From: Acholoe squamosa
Taxonomy: Eukaryota; Annelida; Polychaeta; Phyllodocida; Polynoidae
Assembly: GCA_949317995.1 (NCBI GenBank)
Contig: OX439040.1
Span: 23,927,830 to 23,991,829, forward strand
Length of the DNA: 64,000 nt
Reading direction: 5' to 3'
The notes beneath the pieces were generated by a model. That model did no database searches and was not told the DNA's origin. It saw only the letters and a list, made by a program, of their open reading frames with translations. Both the position numbers and the translations under genes were made by a program. Positions 1-11,100 of this stretch are shown here, in pieces; the first letter of the stretch is position 1; every line of letters begins with the position of its first letter.

Positions 1-911
1 AATTTCCGAAGTACCAGTGTGTTCAGTGGATCACCTTGCCGGTTGCTCTTCAGTAGTTTGGTCATGCAGAAAAATGCTTTGTCCTTAACAGACATGTTTT
101 TAATTGACACATTTACTATGGTCTTTCCCCCCTGGGATGTCACGAGAAGTAGTAAGATGCTCAACTTCATTGAGAGTTTCTTAGGTGAGACTGTTGCATT
201 GTCCCACTGCTGAATAACATCAAGTACCATACGTACGTCCCAAAAGGTGTGGTAGCAGGGACCTGGCAGATTCATTTCATACGCTCCTTTGATCAACAGT
301 TTGACTACCTGATGTTGTCCCACTGGTTTGCCATTGACATAATTGCAAACCGCCGAGAGAGCACACCTGGCTGTGTTCAAGGCCTGGTAACTTTTACCCT
401 TTCGTTGCAGTTTTGAAAGGAACTGACACACTTGCTGGATAGTAGGCTGGAGCACTGGAATGCCCCTTTCCACACAGAAAACGCACCAGTCTTTAAGATA
501 AGTCGTATACGACTTTCTAGTGGCAGGTCTTCTGGCATTAACTGCCAGCTGGATAGTATGACTGTCAGATCCTCTTTTCACCAGTTTCTTCTTTAGAAGG
601 AACGATAGACCACCAACGGGGTACTTTGTAGCCTTAGCTTGTACAAGGGCTTTCCTGGATGACACAAGTTTCCTCTGTCTCTTCTGAAGCGAAGTCTTTT
701 CCAATTGGTGCGTTGGAGCCCGCCATACCATGGTTGACCCGGCCAATCGGGGGTGACCAGAATCGCTTGTACCCTCTCCAGCCTGATCCTTTGAATTACG
801 GGTCCCAACAGACTGAAAGGAGGAAAAATATAGATGCATTTTCCCTTCCATGAGATTTACAAGGCATCTTTGTCCCAGGTGCCAGGTTGTGGCCCCCAAG
901 ACACAAAACAT
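1..911 (-). pseudogene. DIRS tyrosine recombinase, left copy, partial at the window edge
   Basis: The frame is open from an ATG at 911 to the window edge (303 codons) and matches the recombinase of the right copy nearly residue for residue. It covers the N-terminal arm, the core-binding region and the start of the catalytic domain. The first catalytic arginine, in the SQRGQT motif of the right copy, is glycine here (SQGGKT; codon at 129-131, GGG instead of AGG). Tyrosine recombinases need this arginine for phosphodiester activation, so the protein should be inactive even though the frame is intact. The remaining catalytic residues lie outside the window. The start overlaps the end of the RT frame, as in the right copy. 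Confidence 0.8.
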
Positions 912-2339
912 TTGAGCATTAGCACGAGAGGCAAACAAATCCACTTCTGGTGTGCCAAAAATTTTGCAAACCTTCTTGAAAATTTTTGGACTCAATTCCC
1001 ATTCCAGATTTGGTGAAAAGTGTCTTGACAGGTAATCTGCCAACACATTTTCCTTGCCTGTCCCTCTCGGCACACCAGTCCCAGATTTGCTTTGCCAACT
1101 TGTTGCATTCAATAGATTTGATTCCACCCATTTTTCGGACATATGACAAAGCAGTAGTGTTATCAGTACGGATTTTGACATTGACCCCATGTTCTGGTAC
1201 CAATGCTTGTAATCCTAATTGGATTACCATCAACTCATGAATGTTACTATGAAGGTTCACTTGCTCCTCCTTCCAAATACCTTTTGTGGTTGTCTCACCC
1301 CTGTGAGCCCCCCACCCAGTGCCTGAAGCGTCGGTGATGATTTCAAAATCAGCACCCTCGTTTCTAATCTTTTTGGAAGCAGTCAGAAGGTTTTCTAACC
1401 ACCAGTTGATGTCATCCATACCATGTGAACCCACAATCATTTCTGCATCAAAATTCCCTTTATTTTGTTCCAGAGCTAGGTTCTTTTCTCTCTCCAGACC
1501 CTTCATATGTGCCGGCCCATACTGCACTCCTGCAGAATAGGCCGTCATCAGACCGACAATATCCCTTATTGTGTAAGGCTTGGGACCATTAGCCAAGTTC
1601 CACACCGCCATGTTGAACTTGTCTATCTTGTCCTGTGTGGGTCTCACAGTCATAGTCTGTGAGCTCAACAGGAACCCCAAAAACACAATTTCTTGTGTAG
1701 GCATAAATACTGATTTATTAGGATGCACCACAAAACCTAGAAAATCTAACTCTTGTCCAAGCCTGTCAGTAGTAACCCTACACTGTTCTGCTGTATCTGC
1801 CAAGATAAAGGAGTCATCGATGTATTGAAAACACTCATGACCTCCCTCTCTCAGGTTGGAGAAGACTGGATTCAGAATTTTTGTAAAAATTCTCGGGGCA
1901 CAGGCCAAACCATTGGGCATGCCCTGGAACTCATACAAGATTCCTTTCAAGTGGAATCTCAGGAACTTCCTATCCTCTTTCGACACAAAACAGAATAGCA
2001 AGCATCCTTGAGGTCAATGGACGCCATAAAGCATCCAGGCTTCATCATTTCAACCGCCGTGTTTAAGCTTGTCATTTTAAAATGTGTGTACTCTACACTC
2101 TCATTCATTTTTGACAGATTCAAAATTAGTCTGTACGCGCCATTGGGTTTGGGCCTTACAAACACAATAGAAATGAATTGACCTTGAACTGGTTCCACGG
2201 GGACTATGACACCTTTTGTGAGCAACTTGGCAATCTCATTGTCAACATGCTCCTCTTTCTCTGATCCCAGATCATAAGGGAAAGTCACCATTTGTTGAGT
2301 TCCAGCTCCTCAAAAGGTATCTTCACCCCTTTTACCATG
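593..2339 (-). pseudogene. DIRS reverse transcriptase/RNase H, left copy, frameshifted
   Basis: Broken counterpart of the 596-residue protein at 61646-63436. The RT motif YIDD and the RNase H motifs TDAS, HEL and TDNTTAL are all readable, but the frame is interrupted. Compared with the right copy there are deletions of 4 nt near 2300, 1 nt near 1987, 9 nt near 1566, 26 nt near 1083 (removing a small TGGTT/AACCA palindrome) and 5 nt near 912. The tail from 808 to 593 is again in the original frame. Non-functional. Confidence 0.85.
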
Positions 2340-2463
2340 TCCAGGACCCAAGGATCACTAGTTATCATGGACCAGCAGTCTACATATCTAGCAATGCTAC
2401 CAGCAACAAAATTGTGAGCAGAATGATTAAACTGTAGGGGACTTACCTGCTCTGCTAAGGACC

Positions 2464-3738
2464 CTACTTCTGAAAACCCGAGGTTTGCTTGGCCTTCGTA
2501 GCACTACCTGCTGCTGCTGGCGCTGGTGCCCTTGGCCTCGGTCCATTCATCCTTGGTGCCACATTGTGACCAAACTGGGGAATCATGAATAGAAACCTCA
2601 TACCGGCTAACAGGTTGAAGCCCCTGGGCTGATGCTGCTGCCTCTTGGGGAAACCCCCGCCTGCGCTGCTGTTGCTGGCCTTGCTTGAAGCTACTCTTAG
2701 CTTTCCCTGGCACTGTATGTTGCTGTGCTGGTTTCTCAAGTTTTCGGCCATCTTGTGTGCTGAGTCCACAGTTTTGATTGCCTCCTCAAGATTAACTCCG
2801 AATAAGAACTTTGGATCATCTCCACCATCCTTGAGAAAGTGCTCTCCATATTTAGCAACTACCATGGGCTTGAGCGCCTCTGTTTTACGAGCAGTGATAG
2901 CCTTGATTGTACTGACAATCAACTTCATACAGTCATTAAAAGCCTCACTCAGTTCATCCAACTGACTGTCTTTATCATCTCGAGAGATCCACAGGTCCAT
3001 GATCGGCACAAATACCAGCATGCCCTTTACTAGGTGCACTTGCAACTTCTTCAATACTTCCTCACATTTGAGAAACTCAGAGTTCTTGTTTTTATTAATC
3101 AGAACCTTAAGCAGTGGTTCTAAGTCCGGTACAACCAATTGGCCAGCCTTCTCCAGCTGTGGGTACTTGCTATGCAATGTTTCCAGGTCAGACCTAGTCT
3201 TCTTCTCCTTGAACATTGAGTTCATAAACTCTGCCATGAAGGGTCTGATATCCTTTCCTTTCTTCCCTTTCTCTTGTTCCTGCTCCACACACTCTTTCAT
3301 GAGGTTGTAAAGTTTACCGGAAGGTTTAGGTTCCTCCTTATCCTCCTCAACTTCCTCATCTTCTTCCTCTTTCAAGGGGTCAGTGGGTGTTTGCTTTACA
3401 GCTTGCATCAGTAGACTGCCCAAGAATTGGCCCATCATTGCCTATGTGTCCACATTCTGGAACAAGGATTGGAAGTCAAAGCCTTGAGTACCAGAAGTCC
3501 CTGCAGTAGATTGGGTCGAAGTACCTGAAGTACTCGCAATAGGAGACGTAGTCGTCGTACCTTCCATACCAGCATGACCAGCCCCTGACGTGCCAATGGT
3601 CTCATTGGAGTCATGCATCTGAATGTCAGATCCATCCTCACTTATAGTATGTTTCCTCCTAGTATTTGGACCTTTCTTGCCCTTGTTTTCCTTCTGATCA
3701 TTCATGGTGAATCTGTAAGAAACAGGACCCAGAATCAC
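2464..3738 (-). pseudogene. DIRS gag-like ORF with one in-frame stop
   Basis: One frame from an ATG at 3738 to a TAG at 2464, interrupted by a TAG at 3439-3441. The two pieces (98 and 324 codons) are in phase, so a single stop splits an otherwise complete protein of about 424 codons. The N-terminus is Ser/Thr/Gly-rich. The middle has a very acidic run followed by a basic, helical region. The C-terminus is rich in Gln, Pro, Ala and Arg, as expected of a nucleic-acid-binding Gag tail, but no zinc knuckle is visible. Position, length and match to the right copy support the gag assignment; there is no catalytic motif to confirm it. A slippery heptamer (2473-2479) lies just before the stop. Confidence 0.7.
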
Positions 3739-3961
3739 TAAAATTTAAACACTACAGTGTTGAAATAGGAAGAATCACAATCCAAGTTAATAGTTAGAAG
3801 TAACTAACCTCAACTGTAATTAACATCAAGTGAACAGGCCCAGTAATGCTGATCGCTAAACCAAAACCTTCGGTAATGCAGATCGCTAAACCAGCCAACA
3901 ACTGCCTTCAGTTTGTCACTTTATGGTCAATCGGCCCACGTACCGGGCGCTATCTTGTCCC

Positions 3962-4260
3962 CGTCTTAACAGAGAAAAACGCCGGACCCAGCGCCAAAGT
4001 TTTCCGCCGCCCGGGCGCGTGCTCATCTTCATCTTAACAGAGAGACTCGCCAAAACCAGCGCCAAAGTTTTCCGCCGCCCGGTCAGATAACAGGGCGCTT
4101 GCTCGTCTTTGTCGTAACAGAGAGACTCGCCGAAACCAGCGCCAAAGATTTCCGCCGCCCGGTCAGCGTACCGTGCACGTGCTCGTCTACGTCTTAACAG
4201 AGAGACGCGCCGAAACCAGAGGCAATGTTTTCCGCCGATCGGTCAGCGTATCGTTCGGGA
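3962..4260. repeat. About 80-bp tandem repeat in the DIRS leader
   Basis: Four units, recognisable by CTTAACAGAG or CGTAACAGAG at 3965, 4033, 4113 and 4193 followed by CCAGCGCCAAAG and TTCCGCCG blocks. Spacing is 68, 80 and 80 bp. They lie between the terminal repeat and gag of the left DIRS copy, so they are probably the element's promoter/leader repeats. Confidence 0.8.
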
Positions 4261-4670
4261 AAGCTCACATTTAGTGGCGAAATGAACAAAATAACTCGCC
4301 AACAATCAGCAAAGACCACCGGGGGGTGGGCAAAGCTGTGATTTGCCCTTAAAACGGGCAAAATTCCACTCTTTTAACACCGGAGGGTGTAAATTGAATG
4401 AAATGTTGACGACCGTGCAAAACAAGATGGCCACCTCGGAGGATTGGCCTGGTCATTGAAAACTGCTCCAAACACAAATATACGAGCAGAAAGGGCAATC
4501 AAAGAACTGCCCAACAATCTATACAGTAAAATTAGTCTGTGTGCTGAAAAACAGCCAGCAGACCATTCAAATTTTATACTTACAGATCGAAATAGCTGAT
4601 GGCTCTGACAGACGAGACAGATGCTGACTTGACCGAATCCAAAAAACTGACTGCGCATGCGCGAATCCTC

Positions 4671-4713
4671 CTCTTGTGGATTCTCGGAAACGCCGAAGGT
4701 TCCCGAGGGATAA
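4671..4713 (-). repeat. DIRS left inverted terminal repeat (5' end of the element)
   Basis: Read on the minus strand the element begins TTATCCCTCGGGAACC and continues through TTTCCGAGAATCCAC to GGATTCGCGCATGCGCAG. The reverse complement of the outer part occurs in the right copy at 60395-60436. Beyond 4713 the sequence becomes an unrelated interspersed repeat that also occurs at 21186, which fixes the insertion boundary. Confidence 0.8.
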
Positions 4714-5040
4714 CCTCCACCAATAGTACTTAAAATTTAGCAGAATTACTGTGGTTTGCAGACATTGAGTCCTTTCTTTACTGTTTGGACAGACATTTAA
4801 AAGCTGCTTGTCCAAACATCTAGACAGGTATTTATATGCTGCTTGCCCGACACAGCAGTGAACACATTATATGGATGACCGGATCTATGAGATGAATGAT
4901 CAAATCTATGAGGAGGGGTGAGGGGGAAAACCACTACTGGGGCTTCATTCCCCTGATCTGCTTGAGGGATAGCCAGTGTTTTTTATATGCCCGGTCCCAT
5001 AGGCAGGGCCAGACAAACCATGGCCTTTGATCATTCAGAC
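4714..5040. repeat. Interspersed repeat, copy 1 (target of the DIRS insertion)
   Basis: Matches 21186-21515 over about 325 bp, including CCACTAATAGTACTTAAAA, AAAAGCTGCTTGTCCAAAC, repeated GAATCTATGAG-type segments, GAGGAGGGGTGAGGGGGAAAA and GGGCCAGACAAACCA. No coding capacity or terminal repeats are visible. The left DIRS copy abuts its start. Confidence 0.75.
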
Positions 5041-5113
5041 GAGCTGTATCATGACATCATAGGTCAATAGCAATTTGACTATGAACTATACACCCCCATC
5101 TCATTTGTTTCAG

Positions 5114-5188
5114 AATCCTGAAGTAACAGATCGTTGGATGGACATTAGTGGGCATGCCATACGTGAGGGTTTTGGACAAACCGAGACA
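5114..5188 (+). CDS. ACSM: ACSM exon a (A5 motif)
   Basis: 25 codons, phase 0 at both ends. Starts [10 protein letters not shown] and ends EGFGQTET, the ATP-binding A5 motif. Acceptor TTTGTTTCAG, donor GTGAGT. Confidence 0.85.
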
Positions 5189-8100
5189 GTGAGTTAAATG
5201 CATAGCATCATTGCTATAGATTATCTAGGTAGTAAGGTACATACAGTAGCAGGTAGGTACATGCAGTAGTAAAGATCATGTGTTCGTTGGTGTGTTCCAT
5301 ATCACAAGCTGAATATGGTTTTAATGTATGGTTCATTCTTATACAAAAGATACATGTAAGGCCACCTAAAAAAAAATTCATTTCTCATCACCGCCCACAC
5401 CAAGAAAAATCGTCATTTAAGATTTTCTTCTTTTTTTTTTAGAGAATTGTCTGAGAAAATTGTACCACAAAATGGGCAAAAGTAGTCAAGTTTGGTACCA
5501 AATGAAAGCTTATGATCCATGAAATGCAGCTGGCTATCGATAATAGATAACACTTTTATTATGTCAATGATAACTTTACTTTTAAAATGCAGTTTTTCTT
5601 ATACACGGTTGTTCGTGATGCGCACGTGATACATTCATGCCCTAATGAAATACTATGGCAAATTTTTTTTTTTTAAATCCTCCCTCGTCACATTTTTCAT
5701 GACTTGGTGATGAGAAACAATTTTTTTTTTTTTGAGTGGCCTAAGACCAAAGAGCTGTAACTTGTTCCTCTTTTGATCAATTCATAAATAGATGTGATTA
5801 GCTTCACTTCACTCTACAGAATGAGCTTTAACCCTCTGTGATCAATCCTTTTTAGGTCCTCCAATGTGGTTCTTTCCGGTGCATCGCAAATAAACCCGGC
5901 TCCATGGGAAAACCAGCGCCACTAATGAACCTCACGGTAGGTATTATGATTAAAATTAAAATCGGTGTGGTTGGGGTACAAAATTTCTATTTGGACAAAG
6001 GTAATCAGGTAACTGTCAGGGATGCTTTTTAACGCAAACCACGCCCTGATTATTCTATGTCTACCCCATTCCCCCTCCCCTCCTGGTAACATGTAAGCCT
6101 CTACATAATCCCCAGGGCATCGACTAGCTGCCACCGTTGAGCGCCCTTATCCCAGATGAAATTTTATTTTTCAGACCTAGCGATATTTTGAGGACATTGA
6201 CTCTTTCTGAGAGAGATTTTGGTAAAGTGGGCCTCTGTTAGCAGACCCTCTCTCGATGAACCTCCTGTATGGAAGACTTTGGTAATAGAAACCTTGGTAA
6301 ATATTTAAGGGTCTTTGGCAGGGAAAACTGTACATTTTGTACTTTTCGATTTCACTGCTACTCAAACCCCAATACTTATTCAAGAAAGGCACTCATTCAA
6401 AGACCTGACACTTGTGAATACAGACTACTATGGTATATGTGAACCTCCGGCATTACCTGGAATCCAACAACTAGGTATATTTTTCATATTTCAGGTAATT
6501 GATGAAAACTGTCAGGAGCTGGCATCTGGACAGGAGGGAGACTTGGCTATAAGGGTCAACCCTAAGCGTCCTGTTGGACTTTTCACAAGATATGTGGTAG
6601 GTTTCTTTTTCTAATATATACAAAAAGTGCAAACTGCAATGCAGGCTAATATTTCCGGGCACTTTATTAAAGATGAATAGAATAAACATTTCAGGCGCTG
6701 TTATCTCTTTCAGGATGAGCCTGAGAAGACAGCGGCCTGTTTCCGTGGTGACTATTACCTGACCGGTGACAAAGGCCACAAGGATGAAGAAGGCTACTTG
6801 TGGTTTGTTGGCCGAGCAGATGATGTCATTATTTCTGCTGGGTAAGGTTATTTTTTTCTTTCAGCTTACTTTCACTTATGGCTCACCACACCTATCATTC
6901 TCTGTTCACCCTAACTTTATGGATGAACACAGTTTAGGTCTCAATCTGGATAGGCTATCAATAGCCATCTGAATTTATCACTGCCGCCTTTTATTCCTTC
7001 CAGCAAGTTTGAATTCTTTGGCATAACACAAATGAAACAGATCGCTAATACTATATATAGGCTGAAGACGATTGCTAGACCTTGTAAATATTATATTGCT
7101 TGGTACGTTGCTATGTATACTTCAGTAAAGAAGAAGTCGCTCAATAAATTACTGTGTGTACTTCAGAGATGTTTTATGGGGGATTGTGAAATCTATAGGA
7201 GGATATTGCTCAGTATCTTGCTGTGTGCGTTTTAGGTATCGTATTAGTCCATTTGAGGTGGAGAGTGCACTTATTGAGCATCCTGCTGTAGCGGAATCAG
7301 CAGCCGTCAGCAGTCCAGACCAACTTAGAGGAGAGGTATTAAACGAGCTTTGTTCCTTCCATACAAGATAAGTTCACTTAGCCCTGAGAGACTCTGGCTG
7401 TGGCCCACTACCCCAGCCAGAGTTATCTTCTATACATTGCCTACCATTTTACTCATGCAAAATGATTCAGTAGACTTACCTGGTAAATTCTTTACTAATA
7501 CATGTCTGTTCCACAAACTTGTCCCAGTCTATCTATGTGATACTACCTTGCCCCCTTTGTCTTTGAAACTGATCAAATCCCTTTATTTTGTAGTAAATCA
7601 GACTTTGTTTTCAGTAGACTGCTGCAATATGTAGTAGATTGCTACCACACTGTAAATTATTTGTTTCCCTCACCAGCCCTTCACACCTACTTGCATATAA
7701 GCCGCCCCCTGAGTTTGAGATTTTCTTTGAAAATTTAAAAAATTTATAAATTCTTTTCTTATCAATGGATTTTCAAAATTTAAAAACCTATAGGGGTCCT
7801 GACGGCTAGCCCCAACCCCCTGTACAAATGGAAATGTTAGGGGAAGGTATGGAAAGGTTCTCCAGCAACCTACCCCTACCCTCCCTCCCCTACATCTGAA
7901 ATGGTCTAAAAGCCGCGGCTTATATGCAGGGTTTTACAGTAGTTAGAGGGTGTAATACGCTAACTAAACTGAGAACAACCTTGGCTGTACCCAATGATTG
8001 CTCTACAACATGTATATATATTTAACCAGTTCACAGCCAATACACATTAAACAGTGTTGACAATGACCCTTGTTGAATACAAGTAGTGGTGGCTTTATCC

Positions 8101-11100
8101 ACATTTATAGATGCCATTTTAGAATTATTTGCTACAAGTTCAATGGCAGAGGGTAGTGTCTTATTGCAATTTCTTTCTACAAATAGATTATCATAGCCAA
8201 AAATCAATATTTAGACCATTTGTACTGCCATTTTTAGTGTGCCTACCAGAGTTTGCATAGACCTATATCAGACTGTAGGCCATCCCCACAGTTCGAGCCT
8301 CTCTCGACTAAGTTCAATATAATGATGTACCACTGCGCTGTTGGGGAGTTCACTCACCTGCACTGAATGGGTGCATCATGTCGACCCACCTACTCCCCAG
8401 GACCGCTGGTGCATCATGATGACCCTAGTTTAGGGAGCATCGAGCTCACCTGGTCAGGATGATGTATGCAGTCTTGCTGAGTAGAATGGTCAGAATGCAT
8501 TAATGTAAGGGATGAAAGCGACCAGCCACAAAAACAAGAAAGCGTTTAGTTTAAAACAGTTAAGTCTAGAGTATGTCTTGGAGAGACAGAAAGGAAATGA
8601 GGCAAGGGTACAGAGCCTAGGCTAGATGACTTGCCCATGACTATGTCATAAGGACACATGTACCTGCTTGATTGTCTTTCTCCCCCTCCCACCCACAACT
8701 ACCAGCACAGCTCTGATCGAGTAGTGAGACATGACTGAGTACCCCCCAACCCACCGAGTGGTGTGCCTATCTACCATCCCCTCTGCCTCCCACACCCACT
8801 GGTGATTGTCTGGTGGTGTCACCACCTACCCTGCCTGCCCCTGCCTTTAGACCCAACTGCCTTAATTTGTGTGTTACTAGTATTAAGTAGGTAATTATAG
8901 CTTTGTCTAGACCAATCAAACATCAGTCATAGCTTTCCCTGGTCTTCAGGGCCAACCCAACTAGCCATGTTTCAGCTCATGTCTACCTTTAACAATAATA
9001 ACTACATGATTCTGAATTCCATATTACCTACAAATGCATCCATAATGACTATCTTCCACATACAAAACACTACAAACAAAATGAGACAAGGTGTAGTTTC
9101 CTCAACCATTATCTTAGTTGTGTGTCTGTATTACAAAAAGAAATGTGTCCAGTACCATGTCCTTCCCAGGGGTGGACAATGGGTGGACATGGTCCCAAAG
9201 ACCCAAAAAGGTCCCTAGTTAAAAAAAGGTCCAAAAGTCATGAAAGGTCCTATAAAGGTCCAAAGTCCCAAAAAGGTCTTAATGTCCCGAAAAGGTGCAA
9301 AAGTCCCGAAAAAGTTCTGAAAAGGGCCCAAAGTCTTCAGAAAGTCCTAAAAAAGTCCCAAGGTACCAAAACGGTCCCAAGATACCATAAAGTTCCATAA
9401 AATTCAATAAAGATCCATAAAGTTCAACAAAGATCTGTAAAGTTCTACAAAGAACATAAACTCAACAAGGTGGCATTTGCTTAAACTTTTATCTTAGCTG
9501 TTTGTCTCTATCCAAAAAATAACAAGTCCAGTTACAAAGTAACTTGCCCATGATTCCCAGCACCATGGACACAAAGCATTTAAGGGCAGCAGTTTGTAAG
9601 TGTCTGTACATTATATCCCCTGTGTGGTAGGTCCTGGTGGCTACATCCTGATGGCTACATCATCCCTCCCAAGTAATCACCCCGAATGATCACCTCATGT
9701 CATCACTGCATGTCATCATCCCCTGTCATCACCCCATGTCATCCATGTCATCATCACATGTCATCACCTCATGTCCTTTTCCTATACCATCACCTCATGT
9801 AATCACCTTATGTCACACATGTCATCACCTAATGTCATCGAGATCACCTCACGTCATCACCCTATGTCATCCATGTTATCACCTCATGTCAACCATGCCA
9901 TAACCTCATGTCATCATTCCATGTCATCATCTCATGTCATTACCTTGTCATCACCCCATGTCATCACCTCATGTCATCACCTCATGTCATTAATATCATC
10001 ACCCCATTTCATCACCTCATGTCATTATCCCATACCATCACCTCATGTCATGCATGTCATCACCCTATGTCATACATGTCATCACCTCATGTCATCAATC
10101 AATGTCATCACCTCATGTCATTACCTTATCATCACCCCATGTCATTAATGTCATCACCTCATGTCATTATCCATACCATCACATCATGTCATCAATCAAT
10201 GTCATCACCCCATGTCATTATCCATACCATCACCTCATGTCATCACCTTGTCATCACCTCATGTCATCATCCCATATCACCTCATGTCATCACCCCATGT
10301 CATCATCTCTAGTCATCCATGTCATCACCTCATGTCATCACCTCATATCATCACCATCACATGTCATCATCTCTAGTCATCCATGTCATCACCCCATGCA
10401 ATTCATGTCATCCTCTCATATCATTTTCCAATACAATTACCTCATGTCATCACCTCATGTCACCACCTCATGTCCCCATCTCATGTCATCCATGTCATCA
10501 CATCATTTCATCAATCCATGTCATCATCTCATGTCATTATATTGTCATCACCCCATGTCATCACCTCCATGTCATTATCCCATACCATCACCTCATTTTG
10601 TCAATGTCATCATCTCATGTTGTCAATGTCATCACCTCATGTCATCCATGTCATCACCCCCTGTCATCACCCTCTGTCATCATCCCATATCATCACCTTA
10701 TGTCATCATCTCTAGTCATCCATGTCATCACCCCATATCATCATCCCATGTCACACTTCCTGGTCACATCCTTCCATCTGCCAGGTGTTCATGGGAAAGA
10801 TCAGAAGGACCTTGAGCTTTCCCACGGTGATATTTCTCTTTAAGGGACTGCTGATACTGATTAATGTGTGAGCCTGCTAGAGTATGCTTTGTCTATGAGA
10901 GAATCTTGGAATTAAACCTATCAATAAACCAAATTGGAAGGCCTTCAAAATCAACTATATCAAAAGATGTTTGCCCAGATAACCATGGCGCACACTGCCC
11001 CCATTCCTACTCTATGCCCTCCTCTTCTAAAAAAATCTGAAATCTGTCTATAAGTGGGGTTAAAGACAGTTTGATTACCCTTTTATTTAGGGTAAAAAGA

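Larger units (their letters stand above)
1..4713 (-). mobile_element. DIRS-type retrotransposon, degraded copy (3' end outside window)
   Basis: On the minus strand, in order: terminal inverted repeat (4713-4671), leader with an 80-bp tandem repeat, gag, reverse transcriptase/RNase H and tyrosine recombinase, which runs off the left edge. A second copy from 60068 onward in the same orientation is highly similar along its whole shared length. The RT/RNase H plus tyrosine recombinase set, with no integrase or protease seen, and inverted terminal repeats define the DIRS order. This copy carries an in-frame stop in gag and several deletions in RT. It lies antisense to, and apparently within an upstream intron of, the acyl-CoA synthetase gene that resumes at 5114. 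Confidence 0.9.

Noticed and set aside
9771-10843. Long open frames (125-256 codons) rich in Ser, His, Pro and Cys
   Set aside because: They are produced by the 13-bp minisatellite, open in all three forward frames, with no splice or gene context.
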